DNA of 40,601 bases from Deltaproteobacteria bacterium (GCA_016930795.1 JAFGFY010000070.1:1-40601), one strand, 5' to 3'; shown: positions 1-10,017, numbered from the stretch's first letter. The notes: generated from the sequence alone by a model not told the origin. A program made the numbers and translations.

Positions 1-190
1 AGGCTGAAGGTCGAAGACTGAAGACTGAAGGTAAGAGAATAATAGTGCGATGTTATGTTTTTCTTTTAGACTTCTCTTAAGCAGAAACTTGTTCCGAACA
101 ACCTTGTGGTGAACTTTGGTGTAAAGAGAGGTCTTCTACCTTTAACTTATCTTTTCCTTCAGCCTTCAGCCTTTTACCTTCAGCCTTATC

Positions 191-2806
191 CTAAAGCATT
201 TGATAAGGATCTATATCCACTATGAGTCCTACCCCGCTCCTCCTCAGCATCCTTCTCGTCACCACCTCGATCTCCTTTAAAAAATAGTGAAGCAGCCCCG
301 TTTTTTTGCATTTGATGAGGATCTGCCAGCGATACTTGCCCCTTAACTTGGCCAGAGGGGCCTCAGCAGGACCCAACACCTGAACATCCTTTCCTCTCTT
401 CGGCCATTGCTCCAGCACGCCTCTGATCCCTTTTCCCACACGCTGCGCCATATCGGCCGTGTTCTGCGAGCTGTTCCCCTGGAGTCTCAGGCAGGCCAAA
501 TAAGAAAATGGGGGATAACCCAATTCCTCTCGCAGCGTCGTCTCTTTCTGAAAAAACATCAAGTAGTCATGTGCTTTGGAACTCGTAATCGCATAATGCT
601 CAGGGTTGAACGTCTGGACAATGACCCTCCCCTTGTCTTCGCCACGGCCGGCCCTTCCTGTGACTTGTGAAAGAATTTGAAAAGTCCTCTCACCGGCCCT
701 GAAATCGGGAAAACCAAGAGAAAAATCCGCGGCGATCACCCCCACAAGGGTGACATTAGGGAAATCATACCCCTTGGTGATCATCTGGGTTCCCACTAGG
801 ACATCGGTCTCATGGTCACTAAACTGTTTCAGTATACGGAACGTCTGACCTTTCCGGCGTGTGCTATCACGATCCATCCTGGCGATACGCGCATCAGGAA
901 GGGCTTCTCTCACCTCTTGCTCCAGTTTTTCGGTGCCGAATCCGTACGCCCTCATATCCGCATGCCCGCACGAGGGACATGTCTTGTGTACCTCTGAATG
1001 AAAGCCGCAATAGTGGCAGGCAAGGCGATTTGTGGTAAAGTGGTAAGTCAGGCCCAGATCGCAGTTCTTGCACTTGACTGCCTGGCCGCATGAACGGCAG
1101 AGATAAACCCGGTTAAACCCCCGTCGGTTTAAAAAAAGGAGCGTCTGTTTCCCTTTGGCTAGGTTTCCCTTTAAGGCCTCCTTCAAGATCGGACTCAGAA
1201 TCCCATTCCCCCCCTCCTCTTCAGATACGGTCTTCATATCCACAATCTCGACTTCCGGCAGGGGTCTTTTTTCGATACGATCCGGCATGGAAAGTAACTG
1301 ATATCTTCCCGTGGCGCCATGATGGAAAGACTGAACCGATGGCGTCCCTGAACCCAGGATAACCATGGCCTTTTCCAGTTTCCCCCTGACCACAGCCGCA
1401 TCTCTTGCCTGGTACCTGGGACCACCCTCCTCCTGTTTGTACGATACATCATGCTCTTCATCCACAATGATGAGGCCCAGTTTCTGAAAGGGTGAAAACA
1501 GGGCGGAACGCGCCCCAATCACCAGATCCACATCTCCCCTGGCCATTCTAGCCCACTCATCATACCTCTCTCCGGCACTCAGACCGCTGTGGTAGACGGC
1601 CACTCTGTCCCCGAGTCGAGATCTGAACATACCCTCCATGTACACAGCAAGAGCGATTTCAGGCACCATCAGAATAGCCTGACGCCCAAGCCGTAGGGTT
1701 TGCTCCACAGCATTGTAATAGATCTCTGTCTTGCCGCTCCCCGTCACCCCATAAAGGAGAAACGTGGAAAAGGCCTTTCTTTTGAGACTCTTTCGAATCT
1801 CTACCAAGACCTTTTCCTGCTGAGCATAGAGTTTTGAAGGAATAGGAGAAGGGAACAGGATCTCTCCAGCCGGATTTCTGACCACGGGCGCGTCGTATTT
1901 TTCTAATACACCATTCTTGACCCATTTATTGATCAGATAGGGGCCGTTATCGAACCTGGATGAAATCGACTCCAACAGGATCCCGTCTGAATCGAATACG
2001 GTCTCCAGGAATTCCCGCTCGTCTCTGGCCTTGAAGCTTTCACCCTCCTGATCGAGAATGACCGCCGGATCTGATCCTGCCTTAGGCCTGACGAATCTTC
2101 GCATAAGGGGGCCAATTTCTCTCTTCCTTCCCCTCTCTTCGATGATCAACCAGCCCTTTCTCTGAAGGGTATAGGCAAGATCCAGAGGAGATGAGAGTCC
2201 TTTGCCCGGATTCGTTTTGACCCATTGCAGAAGCTCTCTTTCGTCGGTACGGGCAGGGCGCTTCGACCTCCTCGACAAGCTCGGGGCAGGCAGGCTCAGG
2301 GCAGGCAGATTCTCCAGAATACTCAAGCCGTTGTCTGTCAGCCGTCCCGTTTTGACAGGTCGCACATTGAGACCTCCAGGTAAGGCCGACTGGATAAGTC
2401 TCCCCAGGGGATAAAGATAGTAATCGCTCATCCACCGGAACAAAGAAACAAGGTTTTCAGAAAAAAGAGGTTCAGTATCCAGGACATCAAGGATGTCCTT
2501 GAGATCATCCCCCTGGTTTCCTATTTTCTTCTCCAGTATATAGCCGATGACCTCCCGATCGCGAAAAGGGACCCGCGCCCTACGGCCAATCTCCGCCAGG
2601 GGAATCAAATGCTCAGGAATGCCATAGGAGTAGGTCTCCTTTAGAGGAAGAGTGACGGCAATATCTACATAGGGTTTTTCTTGGTCAGTCAATGGTGTGA
2701 ACCGATTACCTCTCTGAGTCTTTCCCTTTCCGTAAAATCTCATCCTGTTCCGTAGCTTGGTCCGGTATGGAACGCATGTCTGCTCCATCAAAGACCGCAG
2801 GATCAA
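191..2806 (-). CDS. priA: Primosomal protein N' (PriA helicase); true start probably downstream of the ORF start
   Basis: Walker A LLYGVTGSGKTEIYY, DEEH box, paired-Cys zinc region CRSCGQAVKCKNCDLGLTYH...CHYCG...CPSCG, GTQMITKGYDFPNVTLVGV. The first ~35 aa overlap the upstream gene and do not look PriA-like. Confidence 0.95.
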   Translation of the reverse strand: MILRSLMEQTCVPYRTKLRNRMRFYGKGKTQRGNRFTPLTDQEKPYVDIAVTLPLKETYSYGIPEHLIPLAEIGRRARVPFRDREVIGYILEKKIGNQGDDLKDILDVLDTEPLFSENLVSLFRWMSDYYLYPLGRLIQSALPGGLNVRPVKTGRLTDNGLSILENLPALSLPAPSLSRRSKRPARTDERELLQWVKTNPGKGLSSPLDLAYTLQRKGWLIIEERGRKREIGPLMRRFVRPKAGSDPAVILDQEGESFKARDEREFLETVFDSDGILLESISSRFDNGPYLINKWVKNGVLEKYDAPVVRNPAGEILFPSPIPSKLYAQQEKVLVEIRKSLKRKAFSTFLLYGVTGSGKTEIYYNAVEQTLRLGRQAILMVPEIALAVYMEGMFRSRLGDRVAVYHSGLSAGERYDEWARMARGDVDLVIGARSALFSPFQKLGLIIVDEEHDVSYKQEEGGPRYQARDAAVVRGKLEKAMVILGSGTPSVQSFHHGATGRYQLLSMPDRIEKRPLPEVEIVDMKTVSEEEGGNGILSPILKEALKGNLAKGKQTLLFLNRRGFNRVYLCRSCGQAVKCKNCDLGLTYHFTTNRLACHYCGFHSEVHKTCPSCGHADMRAYGFGTEKLEQEVREALPDARIARMDRDSTRRKGQTFRILKQFSDHETDVLVGTQMITKGYDFPNVTLVGVIAADFSLGFPDFRAGERTFQILSQVTGRAGRGEDKGRVIVQTFNPEHYAITSSKAHDYLMFFQKETTLREELGYPPFSYLACLRLQGNSSQNTADMAQRVGKGIRGVLEQWPKRGKDVQVLGPAEAPLAKLRGKYRWQILIKCKKTGLLHYFLKEIEVVTRRMLRRSGVGLIVDIDPYQML
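2252..2307. repeat. Dispersed 'TTCGAC-AAGCTC-GGGCAGGC' type repeat lying in frame inside priA
   Basis: GGCAGGGCGCTTCGACCTCCTCGACAAGCTCGGGGCAGGCAGGCTCAGGGCAGGCAG. Encodes PALSLPAPSLSRRSKRPA in PriA; another frame reads ACPEPACPELVEE. Confidence 0.6.
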
Positions 2807-3467
2807 TGGGCACGTTGGCCAGCAAAGTATCGATCACGTAATTCTCTCTGAAGCCCCTGGGATCGAAGTAGTTCATCTCAAAGGGATACCATCCATTGTC
2901 TATCTTCCTATAATCACTGAACAGAACTGTAATGGTCGCTTTGCCGTCATGCGTGGGAAAGGAATAAGTGAGGACAAGAGGGATGAACCTCTTCTTTTCA
3001 ATGATTATCTTTGGAGCATCCGGGTCTTTACTGCCGATCCGGTAAGCGACGGTCTCCTCCACCCGGGTAAGGCCGACCGCGTTGAGGTTGATCCCCATAC
3101 GAGTCAATAGTCCCCTCACCCCTTCATCGCTGTCTGCCATGAGTAAACTGCGGAAAGAGGTGTCCGGTTCTATCAACCTTTCCTTCGACGGGTTTTGGAC
3201 CTGAGAGCGAAAGAGGCCGGAAGACTCCATCCAGATCTTTTCCTGATAGGATTCCCATTCTTCTTCGTTTCCGTCATCTTTTCGCCAAGTTGTCTGGATG
3301 ATGATCAAGGCGCTGAATTCAGAGGAATTTTTGACCATGTAAGAAATAATCTGACTTGAAGGTAAAATATAGCCCAGACATCTATCTGATGATATGACGA
3401 AACAACATGTAAGGAGGCACAGGCATGTCACGTATCGGGTCAGTCTATTCGCCTTCCCCATCCTCAT
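2706..3467 (-). CDS. Exported protein, outer-membrane lipoprotein-sorting (LolA-like) type
   Basis: N-terminal signal-like segment; beta-rich body with 'KIIIEKKRFIPLVLTY...DYRKIDNGWYPFEMNY' as in LolA/sorting-protein folds. Confidence 0.5.
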   Translation of the reverse strand: MRMGKANRLTRYVTCLCLLTCCFVISSDRCLGYILPSSQIISYMVKNSSEFSALIIIQTTWRKDDGNEEEWESYQEKIWMESSGLFRSQVQNPSKERLIEPDTSFRSLLMADSDEGVRGLLTRMGINLNAVGLTRVEETVAYRIGSKDPDAPKIIIEKKRFIPLVLTYSFPTHDGKATITVLFSDYRKIDNGWYPFEMNYFDPRGFRENYVIDTLLANVPIDPAVFDGADMRSIPDQATEQDEILRKGKDSER

Positions 3468-4201
3468 TCCTCTTCACCCATCCGGCTCATTATGGCATCT
3501 CGAACAACCTTCATGAGCCTGTCCACATCTTTCTTGGAATAATCTTTGATGGAAATGGGTTTGCCAATATTCAAACCAAAGGCGCCCTTTTTGATCCTGA
3601 AGCCTCCTTTGGTCATAATATGCCGACTGTTGATGATGGTCACTGGGACGACGTCGGATTCGGCTTTCAGTGCCAAGCGGAAGCCCCCATTCTTAAACGG
3701 CTGAAGCCTGCCATCCTCACTCCGCGTCCCCTCCGGGAAAATAAGCATGGAAACACCTTTTTTCATCTTCTCCGCCGCCTCATCCATGCTCTTTACTGCT
3801 TTTCTGTGGTCCGTTCTGTCCAGAGCCACGTGTCCTAACGATTTAGCGGCAAACCCGAAAAGCGGGATCCTCATGAGTTCCTGTTTCAAAACAAACCTGA
3901 AATTCACAGGAAGGTAAGCAAACAGGGCAAAGATATCAAAATAGCTCTGGTGATTAGTGACATAGACACGGGGAATTTCACTGTCCACGTTTTCCAATCC
4001 TTTCACATTGACTTTGACGTCACAGATCCAAAGCGCGACTTTCGCCCATGGAACAGAGCAATAGGAATGCCCCAACTTCCCGCTCCGGTCAAAAAATGAC
4101 AAAAGGATTGCCCAGAGACTGAAGAGTATGGAGTGAAAAAAAATGACGATATATAAGCAGATGGACCTAATCATGGGGTAAGGCCTCAAATTCCGAACCA
4201 A
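3464..4201 (-). CDS. 1-acyl-sn-glycerol-3-phosphate acyltransferase (PlsC family)
   Basis: NHQSYFD (NHX4D-type) and FPEGTRS motifs. Confidence 0.93.
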   Translation of the reverse strand: MVRNLRPYPMIRSICLYIVIFFHSILFSLWAILLSFFDRSGKLGHSYCSVPWAKVALWICDVKVNVKGLENVDSEIPRVYVTNHQSYFDIFALFAYLPVNFRFVLKQELMRIPLFGFAAKSLGHVALDRTDHRKAVKSMDEAAEKMKKGVSMLIFPEGTRSEDGRLQPFKNGGFRLALKAESDVVPVTIINSRHIMTKGGFRIKKGAFGLNIGKPISIKDYSKKDVDRLMKVVRDAIMSRMGEEE

Positions 4202-4246
4202 GCACCCCTTTTTTTGAGGAAAAATCGGAATCCATAGCGATAATTA

Positions 4247-4275
4247 TTGACATATCAATATCTTTATATTATAAT
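4247..4275 (+). promoter_or_regulatory. Consensus sigma70 promoter: TTGACA - 17 nt - TATAAT
   Basis: TTGACA 4247-4252, TATAAT 4270-4275, inside an AT-rich intergenic region about 70 nt before the ATG at 4344. Confidence 0.75.
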
Positions 4276-4343
4276 AAATTATAATTAAATTATAAACAAC
4301 TATGGTTATTTAATGTCTAATATCAGGAGATGAGGAACCGCTG

Positions 4344-4529
4344 ATGTCATATTATATTGTTTGCCAAAAGAAAAGAAACAATCCTCGCATGGATATCCGC
4401 ATATGCCAGAAGAAATGCGAGTTAAAAAACAATTGTCCCGAATACATCGCACATCTCAGAATCTTGACCCAAAGTGAAAATATCCCTTCCTATTCGGAAT
4501 CACAGTCCATAGCCATGGCTTCGAATTGA
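4344..4529 (+). CDS. 61-aa Cys-containing small protein, function unknown
   Basis: ORF after a consensus promoter and an AGGAG-like element; Cys pattern C-x13-C-x3-C-x5-C (CQKKRNNPRMDIRICQKKCELKNNC). Confidence 0.55.
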   Translation: MSYYIVCQKKRNNPRMDIRICQKKCELKNNCPEYIAHLRILTQSENIPSYSESQSIAMASN

Positions 4530-4556
4530 AGGATGAACAGATCAAATGGCTTGATT

Positions 4557-5297
4557 TCACTCTTTTGTCATATCTCCTTTTACGAGGGCTTTTTCCGCCT
4601 CATTGAATCTTTCAATGAATCTCTGATTGCTCTCTCTTAGTAGATTTTCGGCATTTAGTCCCCAATCTCTCGCCAGATTGGCCATGTCAAAGAGGAGATT
4701 ACCCATCTCTATTCCGATCTGCTTCTTGTCTTCGCTGGAAACAGCCTTTTTCAGCTTCGCAAACCTCGTCTCAACCCCGCTCCATGCGTTTTTGTCAACG
4801 AACCCGTCAAGATCTGCTTGTAAGGCCCTCTCATTCAATCTATGGGCCTTCAGAAGAGCAGGCAGATCAGCCGGTAAACCTTGAAGGAGTGAAAAAGAGG
4901 TCCCGGGGGAGCCTTTTTCTCTTTTCTTTATCTCCTGCCAATTCTCGGCTACCTCTTCCGCATTGTTCACCACCACTGTTCCGAAGACATGAGGGTGGCG
5001 TCCCTTCATCTTTTCTGTGATCCTCTCTACCACATCGACGAAATCAAACTCACCACGTTCCTCACCAAGGTCTGCCAGAAATAGGATCTGGAAAAAGAGG
5101 TCACCCAATTCTTGACACACATCATCAGGGCATCCCCTTTCCACCGCGTCCACAACCTCATAAGCTTCTTCAAGGACATACATCCTTATAGTGGAATCGG
5201 TTTGAAGGGCGTCCCATGGGCATCCATTCGGACCGCGGAGCCTTGATAACAGATCGATCAAAGCGAATAAGGACCTGGAAAGAGCCTCTTTATCCAT
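4557..5297 (-). CDS. mazG: Nucleoside triphosphate pyrophosphohydrolase MazG
   Basis: LRGPNGCPWDALQT, EEAYEVVDA, ELGDLFFQILF, KMKGRHPHVFG. Confidence 0.95.
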   Translation of the reverse strand: MDKEALSRSLFALIDLLSRLRGPNGCPWDALQTDSTIRMYVLEEAYEVVDAVERGCPDDVCQELGDLFFQILFLADLGEERGEFDFVDVVERITEKMKGRHPHVFGTVVVNNAEEVAENWQEIKKREKGSPGTSFSLLQGLPADLPALLKAHRLNERALQADLDGFVDKNAWSGVETRFAKLKKAVSSEDKKQIGIEMGNLLFDMANLARDWGLNAENLLRESNQRFIERFNEAEKALVKGDMTKE

Positions 5298-5298
5298 C

Positions 5299-5856
5299 TT
5301 ATTCGACTACATCCTCGATCTTCTCTGATAAGACCTCGGTCATTTTTTCAGCTTTTTCTGTAATCCTTTCCTTCCAGACCTCGTAAAGCTCCGGAGATAT
5401 GAAGCGCAGCATGGATTGAGACGAGGAGATGACCCATTGAGACGTCTTTGATTCGGCAATGAGGGGTGTTTGGGCCGGCAGCAAAAGAGTAAGGAGAATA
5501 ATGGCTACATAAATAAAGAGCCCCCCCTTTACAGCGGCAAAACCCGCACCAAGCACATGGTCGGACCATCCGAAAACGGTCTTTCTCAAAAGGAGTTTCA
5601 AAAGCCATCCCAAAAGGCTGCATACAAGAACCACCATGGTAAGGATGACCACAAAGCTGAGCGGGGAAAGATAGGGGCCGGACGGGACATGATGTGCCTT
5701 CAAACATTCAGCCATTTGGGGATAAAACATGCAGGCCATCCATATTCCCATCACAATGCCGACAAAGGAAGCAATTTCTCGGATAAGCCCGCGGAAGATC
5801 CCTTTCAGAATAAAGAAAGCCATAATACCAATGGCGATGATATCAAGCAGACTCAT
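5299..5856 (-). CDS. CvpA family membrane protein
   Basis: MSLLDIIAIGIMAFFILKGIFRGLIREIASFVGIVMGIW: CvpA-like N-terminus with several TM segments. Confidence 0.85.
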   Translation of the reverse strand: MSLLDIIAIGIMAFFILKGIFRGLIREIASFVGIVMGIWMACMFYPQMAECLKAHHVPSGPYLSPLSFVVILTMVVLVCSLLGWLLKLLLRKTVFGWSDHVLGAGFAAVKGGLFIYVAIILLTLLLPAQTPLIAESKTSQWVISSSQSMLRFISPELYEVWKERITEKAEKMTEVLSEKIEDVVE

Positions 5857-6051
5857 ACGGAATCTCTACCAAAGCCCATGGGGCTTCGTCAAGAGAATAT
5901 CAAATTGAGCATTGATCATCTATTATTGGGCATGGGTCATTGTGATAGGTGTTGGCGGAAGCGGAATCTCAAAGAAGCCCTGGTCCAAGCAAGGATATTG
6001 AGGAATGACGACGCGCCAAGGAAACAAAAGATCTTAGCTCTACTTGACAAA

Positions 6052-6089
6052 ATTACATGTAATGTGGCAGAATTGTGTATTATTAATAC
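6052..6089. promoter_or_regulatory. Two adjacent perfect palindromes (possible operators) upstream of the HD-GYP gene
   Basis: ATTACATGTAAT (6052-6063) and GTATTA-T-TAATAC (6077-6089), just after TTGACA at 6044-6049. Confidence 0.4.
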
Positions 6090-6146
6090 TTCTTGTTCAT
6101 CCGCTAAGGCGGATTAATTTTTGGGACAGCGTTTTCTGATTCCATT

Positions 6147-7385
6147 ATGTTAAGTGAAAGAGAAAAAATCGACCTGATTGCCCAAATCACCCTGGACATC
6201 AATAAGGCAAAAGACATCGATATCCTCCTGGAGAGGATCCTCACTAATGTAAGAAAATTCTCCAATGCAGACGCCGGATCTATCTATCTCAAGGAGGGAG
6301 ATGAACTGAAGTTCAGTTATACGCAGAATGAAACACTTCAACAAAGGCTGGACCGCGGTAAGAAACTTATTTTCAACACTTTTTCCATCCCGATTGACGA
6401 AAACTCCATTGCCGGCTACGCGGCCAAAGAACGCAAAGTACTCAATATCCCTGACGTCTACAAGATGAACAACGGCCAACCCTACACCTGGGATTCTCAC
6501 TTTGACATACTCTCAGATTATAGGACCCGTTCCATGCTCACCGTTCCCATGACCGATCAGCGGGGAGACCTGCTGGGAGTCATGCAGGTCATCAATGCTC
6601 GGGACGATCAAGGGGAAGTCATTCCTTTTCCCCGATCCGACGAGCCTCTCATTCAGCATTTGGCTATGACAGCCGCTCTCTCCGTAGATCGGGCCCAGAT
6701 GACACGGGATATCATTCTGAGAATGATTAGCATGGCGGAATTGAGGGATCCCAAGGAGACCAGTAGTCACGTCAACCGTGTTGCTGCCTATTCTGTTGAA
6801 CTCTTTGAAGAATGGGCGAGAAGGCAGGGCTGGGCGTCTGAACAGATTGAGAGACAAAAGGATTCACTAAGAATGGCTGCTATGCTTCACGATGTGGGCA
6901 AAATCGCGATTACCGACCTCATTCTTCGAAAACCTTCCCCTCTGACAAAAGACGAATTCGAGATCATGAAGAGCCATACCTATGTGGGAGCGTGTTTGTT
7001 TAAAAATGTGCGTTCCGGTTTTGAAGAGTTAGCCGCAGAAGTGGCCCTCAACCACCATGAGAAATGGGATGGGACAGGATATCCCGGCCATATTGACCCT
7101 CTTACAGGTAAACCCTTGCCCGGTTTTGAGGGGAAGAATGGCCATCCCAGGCCCAAGAAAGGAAATGAGATTCCCATTTTCGGAAGAATTGTTGCCGTGG
7201 CTGATGTGTATGATGCCTTGTGTTCTCCAAGATCCTACAAAGAACCCTGGAATGAAAGCCGGATTCTCGAAGAGATGAGCAGCTTATCCGGGACCCATTT
7301 TGACCCGGAAGTCGTTGACGCGTTTTTTTCTTGTCTGGATGGAATCCGGTTTGTGGCGAAACGGTATCCGTATGAAAACTTATAG
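6147..7385 (+). CDS. GAF domain plus HD-GYP phosphodiesterase
   Basis: N-terminal GAF-like region; MLHDVGKIAI and NHHEKWDGTGYP motifs, ADVYDAL. Confidence 0.92.
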   Translation: MLSEREKIDLIAQITLDINKAKDIDILLERILTNVRKFSNADAGSIYLKEGDELKFSYTQNETLQQRLDRGKKLIFNTFSIPIDENSIAGYAAKERKVLNIPDVYKMNNGQPYTWDSHFDILSDYRTRSMLTVPMTDQRGDLLGVMQVINARDDQGEVIPFPRSDEPLIQHLAMTAALSVDRAQMTRDIILRMISMAELRDPKETSSHVNRVAAYSVELFEEWARRQGWASEQIERQKDSLRMAAMLHDVGKIAITDLILRKPSPLTKDEFEIMKSHTYVGACLFKNVRSGFEELAAEVALNHHEKWDGTGYPGHIDPLTGKPLPGFEGKNGHPRPKKGNEIPIFGRIVAVADVYDALCSPRSYKEPWNESRILEEMSSLSGTHFDPEVVDAFFSCLDGIRFVAKRYPYENL

Positions 7386-7432
7386 GGTGTTGGACTGAGA
7401 CTAACGTTGCTTACAATCCATACTCTCTCCTT

Positions 7433-7666
7433 TCATTCCTTTCCTTGATCTTCCTCTTCAACTCCCAGGATGGATTCATATCTTTCAGCCTGTTGCCTCT
7501 CAAGTTTTTCCATGCCTTTCTCGACTTTCTGGTACTGCTTGACTGCGCGGTTTCCTGTTACTTCATCCACCACCTTTTCGCCGCTCTCACAACCCTGGAT
7601 CAGGCCTACGCCAAGAAAAACGGGCCACACGACCCTTACGAGAATACGCCAACCCCAGTGTTTCAT
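7433..7666 (-). CDS. Small putative lipoprotein
   Basis: Signal peptide followed by LIQGC; charged, coiled-coil-like remainder. Confidence 0.5.
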   Translation of the reverse strand: MKHWGWRILVRVVWPVFLGVGLIQGCESGEKVVDEVTGNRAVKQYQKVEKGMEKLERQQAERYESILGVEEEDQGKE

Positions 7667-7672
7667 GGCCTG

Positions 7673-7900
7673 TCATCCTCCCTTCTTTTCTCTCTGCAAG
7701 TTGCCGATTTCATCCACTAGCCTAACGATGATGTCCACTAACTCCGATTTCGAAAAACCATCTCTCATCTCATGCCAGTCTTTCTGTGTCAAAGAGGTCA
7801 GTTGATGAATCAGCAGTTGATTCATTTCGGGTGCTGAGACCCCGGCTTGACCTAATTGCTCAACGATCCCAAAGTATATATCGTTGAAATCTAGTGTCAT
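7673..7900 (-). CDS. Small hypothetical protein (start corrected to MTLDFNDIYF)
   Basis: Strong SD GGGGAGGAAT directly before the ATG at 7900; the longer ORF (to 7957) lacks this. Confidence 0.5.
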   Translation of the reverse strand: MTLDFNDIYFGIVEQLGQAGVSAPEMNQLLIHQLTSLTQKDWHEMRDGFSKSELVDIIVRLVDEIGNLQREKKGG

Positions 7901-8297
7901 ATTCCTCCCCGTTTGTAAAACCAGAAGACACCCTATTCCATCGAATCCAACAATCATGTTAGATCACTTACCGACGTCTATCAGAGATAGTTTTCGGTTT
8001 TTTCAAGGTACCCAACACCTTCAATTATACTCCATGAGATAGGGCGATAGCAATACATTTAGCCGGAAGCGTGACCCTCATTTTAAACACAGAACACCAC
8101 ATTCTTATATCCATTATGAGCCTAATCTGATAGAGTGGATTGCACTCAGCAAGAAACCGGGACTCGTCTTTTGTTCATTCCAGGAGGGAAGTCATACCGA
8201 AAAAATCGCTGGCATAACAAAGACGTCGGCGCCATGGCCTTGGCGCTCCGGCAGCCTGTTTTGTTCTGTCTATGAGGATGACACGGGAGGGTATGAT

Positions 8298-9452
8298 ATG
8301 AAGAGACCTAGCGCCATATTATGCGAATCCTTGCGTTACGCTTGCTTCACCTTAGCAGTAGCCTTTGGATTCGTGACTATCATAGGGACTGGTGGGGGTG
8401 GAAGTGGCAGTACAACTCAACCAGCCAGTCAGAATCTCATAACCACTTTTACCGCGCCACGAATTGCTTCTTCAATCGGAAATATGACAACAGGCATCGA
8501 AGGAGCGTTATTCGCGATTACTCTGGATGTTGGAAGCGGCGCGTATTCTCCTAAGACACTTTTTCAACACGTGGATGATTTCGTACAGGACAAAGGAGCC
8601 CCACTAACTGGGTCCAGTCTACCCGTCCGGTTGTTGGGATCAATATCTGACACAGAAGATTGTTATAATGGAGGATCGGTTACCACAACGATCTCCTGGG
8701 ATGGATCGCTAGTGCCGACGGATTGCAGTGATGTCATTGACCCCGCTTTAGATTTCCTATTTGAGGATTGTCAAGAGGACTCCGAGACCATGAACGGAGC
8801 TGTAGGTATCTCCTTTGAGGGCACGCTTTGTCAAAAAACTCCACCCGAATTCAGCATGTACTTCACTGATTTTTCCTATCAGAACCAGAACGATGATTCT
8901 GATTTTGTCATGGATCTCAGTATGGATTTTAAAGACGTCCAATACGACGACTCAGACTATATGCTTGGGATGTATCTGGCAATGGATGGGAGAATCTATG
9001 GGACCATTGAGGGTGATTCCGTTGATTTAATCTATGATGACTGGGCCATGGATTTTGATGAAATAGGCTATGACGTATCCAATGAGATCACCGGGTTATA
9101 TCTCAGCCTTGACGGCTCGTTTTCGGGATCCATTAAAGGAAGTTCATTTGACGAAGCCTATCAGAATATTGTCATAACTTTTCAAAATACAACGATAGAT
9201 TCCGTTCCCGGGATTTCCTTCACCGTAGACGGTTCTTACAACGGCGGATGCCTGGACGGTTGGATAAACATTGAAACAGTGGACCCCATCTTCATACCCC
9301 ATTCCGGTGATTCCCCAACCTCCGGTCAACTGAGGATCTCCGGCAGCGGTGAGGCAACAATCCTATTTAAGAGTAACGGCAGCATGACCATTTCTGTTGA
9401 TGGAGAGGAATTAAGTTACTCCAACTATGACGATCTCCCATCCTGTATTTAA
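8298..9452 (+). CDS. Secreted/envelope hypothetical protein with internal beta-repeats
   Basis: Hydrophobic N-terminus followed by TIIGTGGGGSGS; repeated ~45-aa units 'MxFxxxxYDxSxxxxGxYLxxDGxxxGxIxGxSxD'. Confidence 0.7.
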   Translation: MKRPSAILCESLRYACFTLAVAFGFVTIIGTGGGGSGSTTQPASQNLITTFTAPRIASSIGNMTTGIEGALFAITLDVGSGAYSPKTLFQHVDDFVQDKGAPLTGSSLPVRLLGSISDTEDCYNGGSVTTTISWDGSLVPTDCSDVIDPALDFLFEDCQEDSETMNGAVGISFEGTLCQKTPPEFSMYFTDFSYQNQNDDSDFVMDLSMDFKDVQYDDSDYMLGMYLAMDGRIYGTIEGDSVDLIYDDWAMDFDEIGYDVSNEITGLYLSLDGSFSGSIKGSSFDEAYQNIVITFQNTTIDSVPGISFTVDGSYNGGCLDGWINIETVDPIFIPHSGDSPTSGQLRISGSGEATILFKSNGSMTISVDGEELSYSNYDDLPSCI

Positions 9453-9702
9453 CGGTCAGAGAGGATTTTCAATTTCGATCGAGCATAACGAACATATCAA
9501 ATCAGCCACTTATGTCTACCAAAGACAGTTTATTGAATCTCCTTTGACAGCAATATTTGGCATTGTGAGTTCAAATATGGTATTCATTCAGAGAGAGTTC
9601 GCGAATGATTTTTAGGGGTCTTTGAAGAGCGAAACACCCGTGCGAGATGAGTTGGATAGGTGACTGGTTCGACCATTATGACTGATTCGGCATAATACAC
9701 TT

Positions 9703-10017
9703 ATGAACACTTCCACATACCAGCTTGTTAAAATACACGTCCTATCTTTCTTCGACCTAACAAAGGACGCGATGCATATTTATATCGGCCTTTCAGCCTT
9801 CCTTCTCTGGGTGCTGGTCACCAGGAAGTCTCTCGGTTTATGGAAGAACTTAATCCCCGTGCTTATCGCGGCCATGCTCATGGAGACATTTGACCTAAGG
9901 GATGATTTCAACTCCTTCGGCCATTTTCGATGGAGCGCAAGTCTTCATGATGTACTGAATACAGTGTTTTGGCCTGCTATTATTGTTATCCTTTTTAAGT
10001 TTCGTCTCATAAAGTGA
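9703..10017 (+). CDS. Small integral membrane protein (hypothetical)
   Basis: 104 aa with about three hydrophobic segments; no family confidently recognised. Confidence 0.5.
   Translation: MNTSTYQLVKIHVLSFFDLTKDAMHIYIGLSAFLLWVLVTRKSLGLWKNLIPVLIAAMLMETFDLRDDFNSFGHFRWSASLHDVLNTVFWPAIIVILFKFRLIK

Noticed and set aside
5470-6117. 215-aa plus ORF
   Set aside because: Mostly antisense to the CvpA-like gene; Lys/His/Asn-rich composition is typical of a shadow frame.
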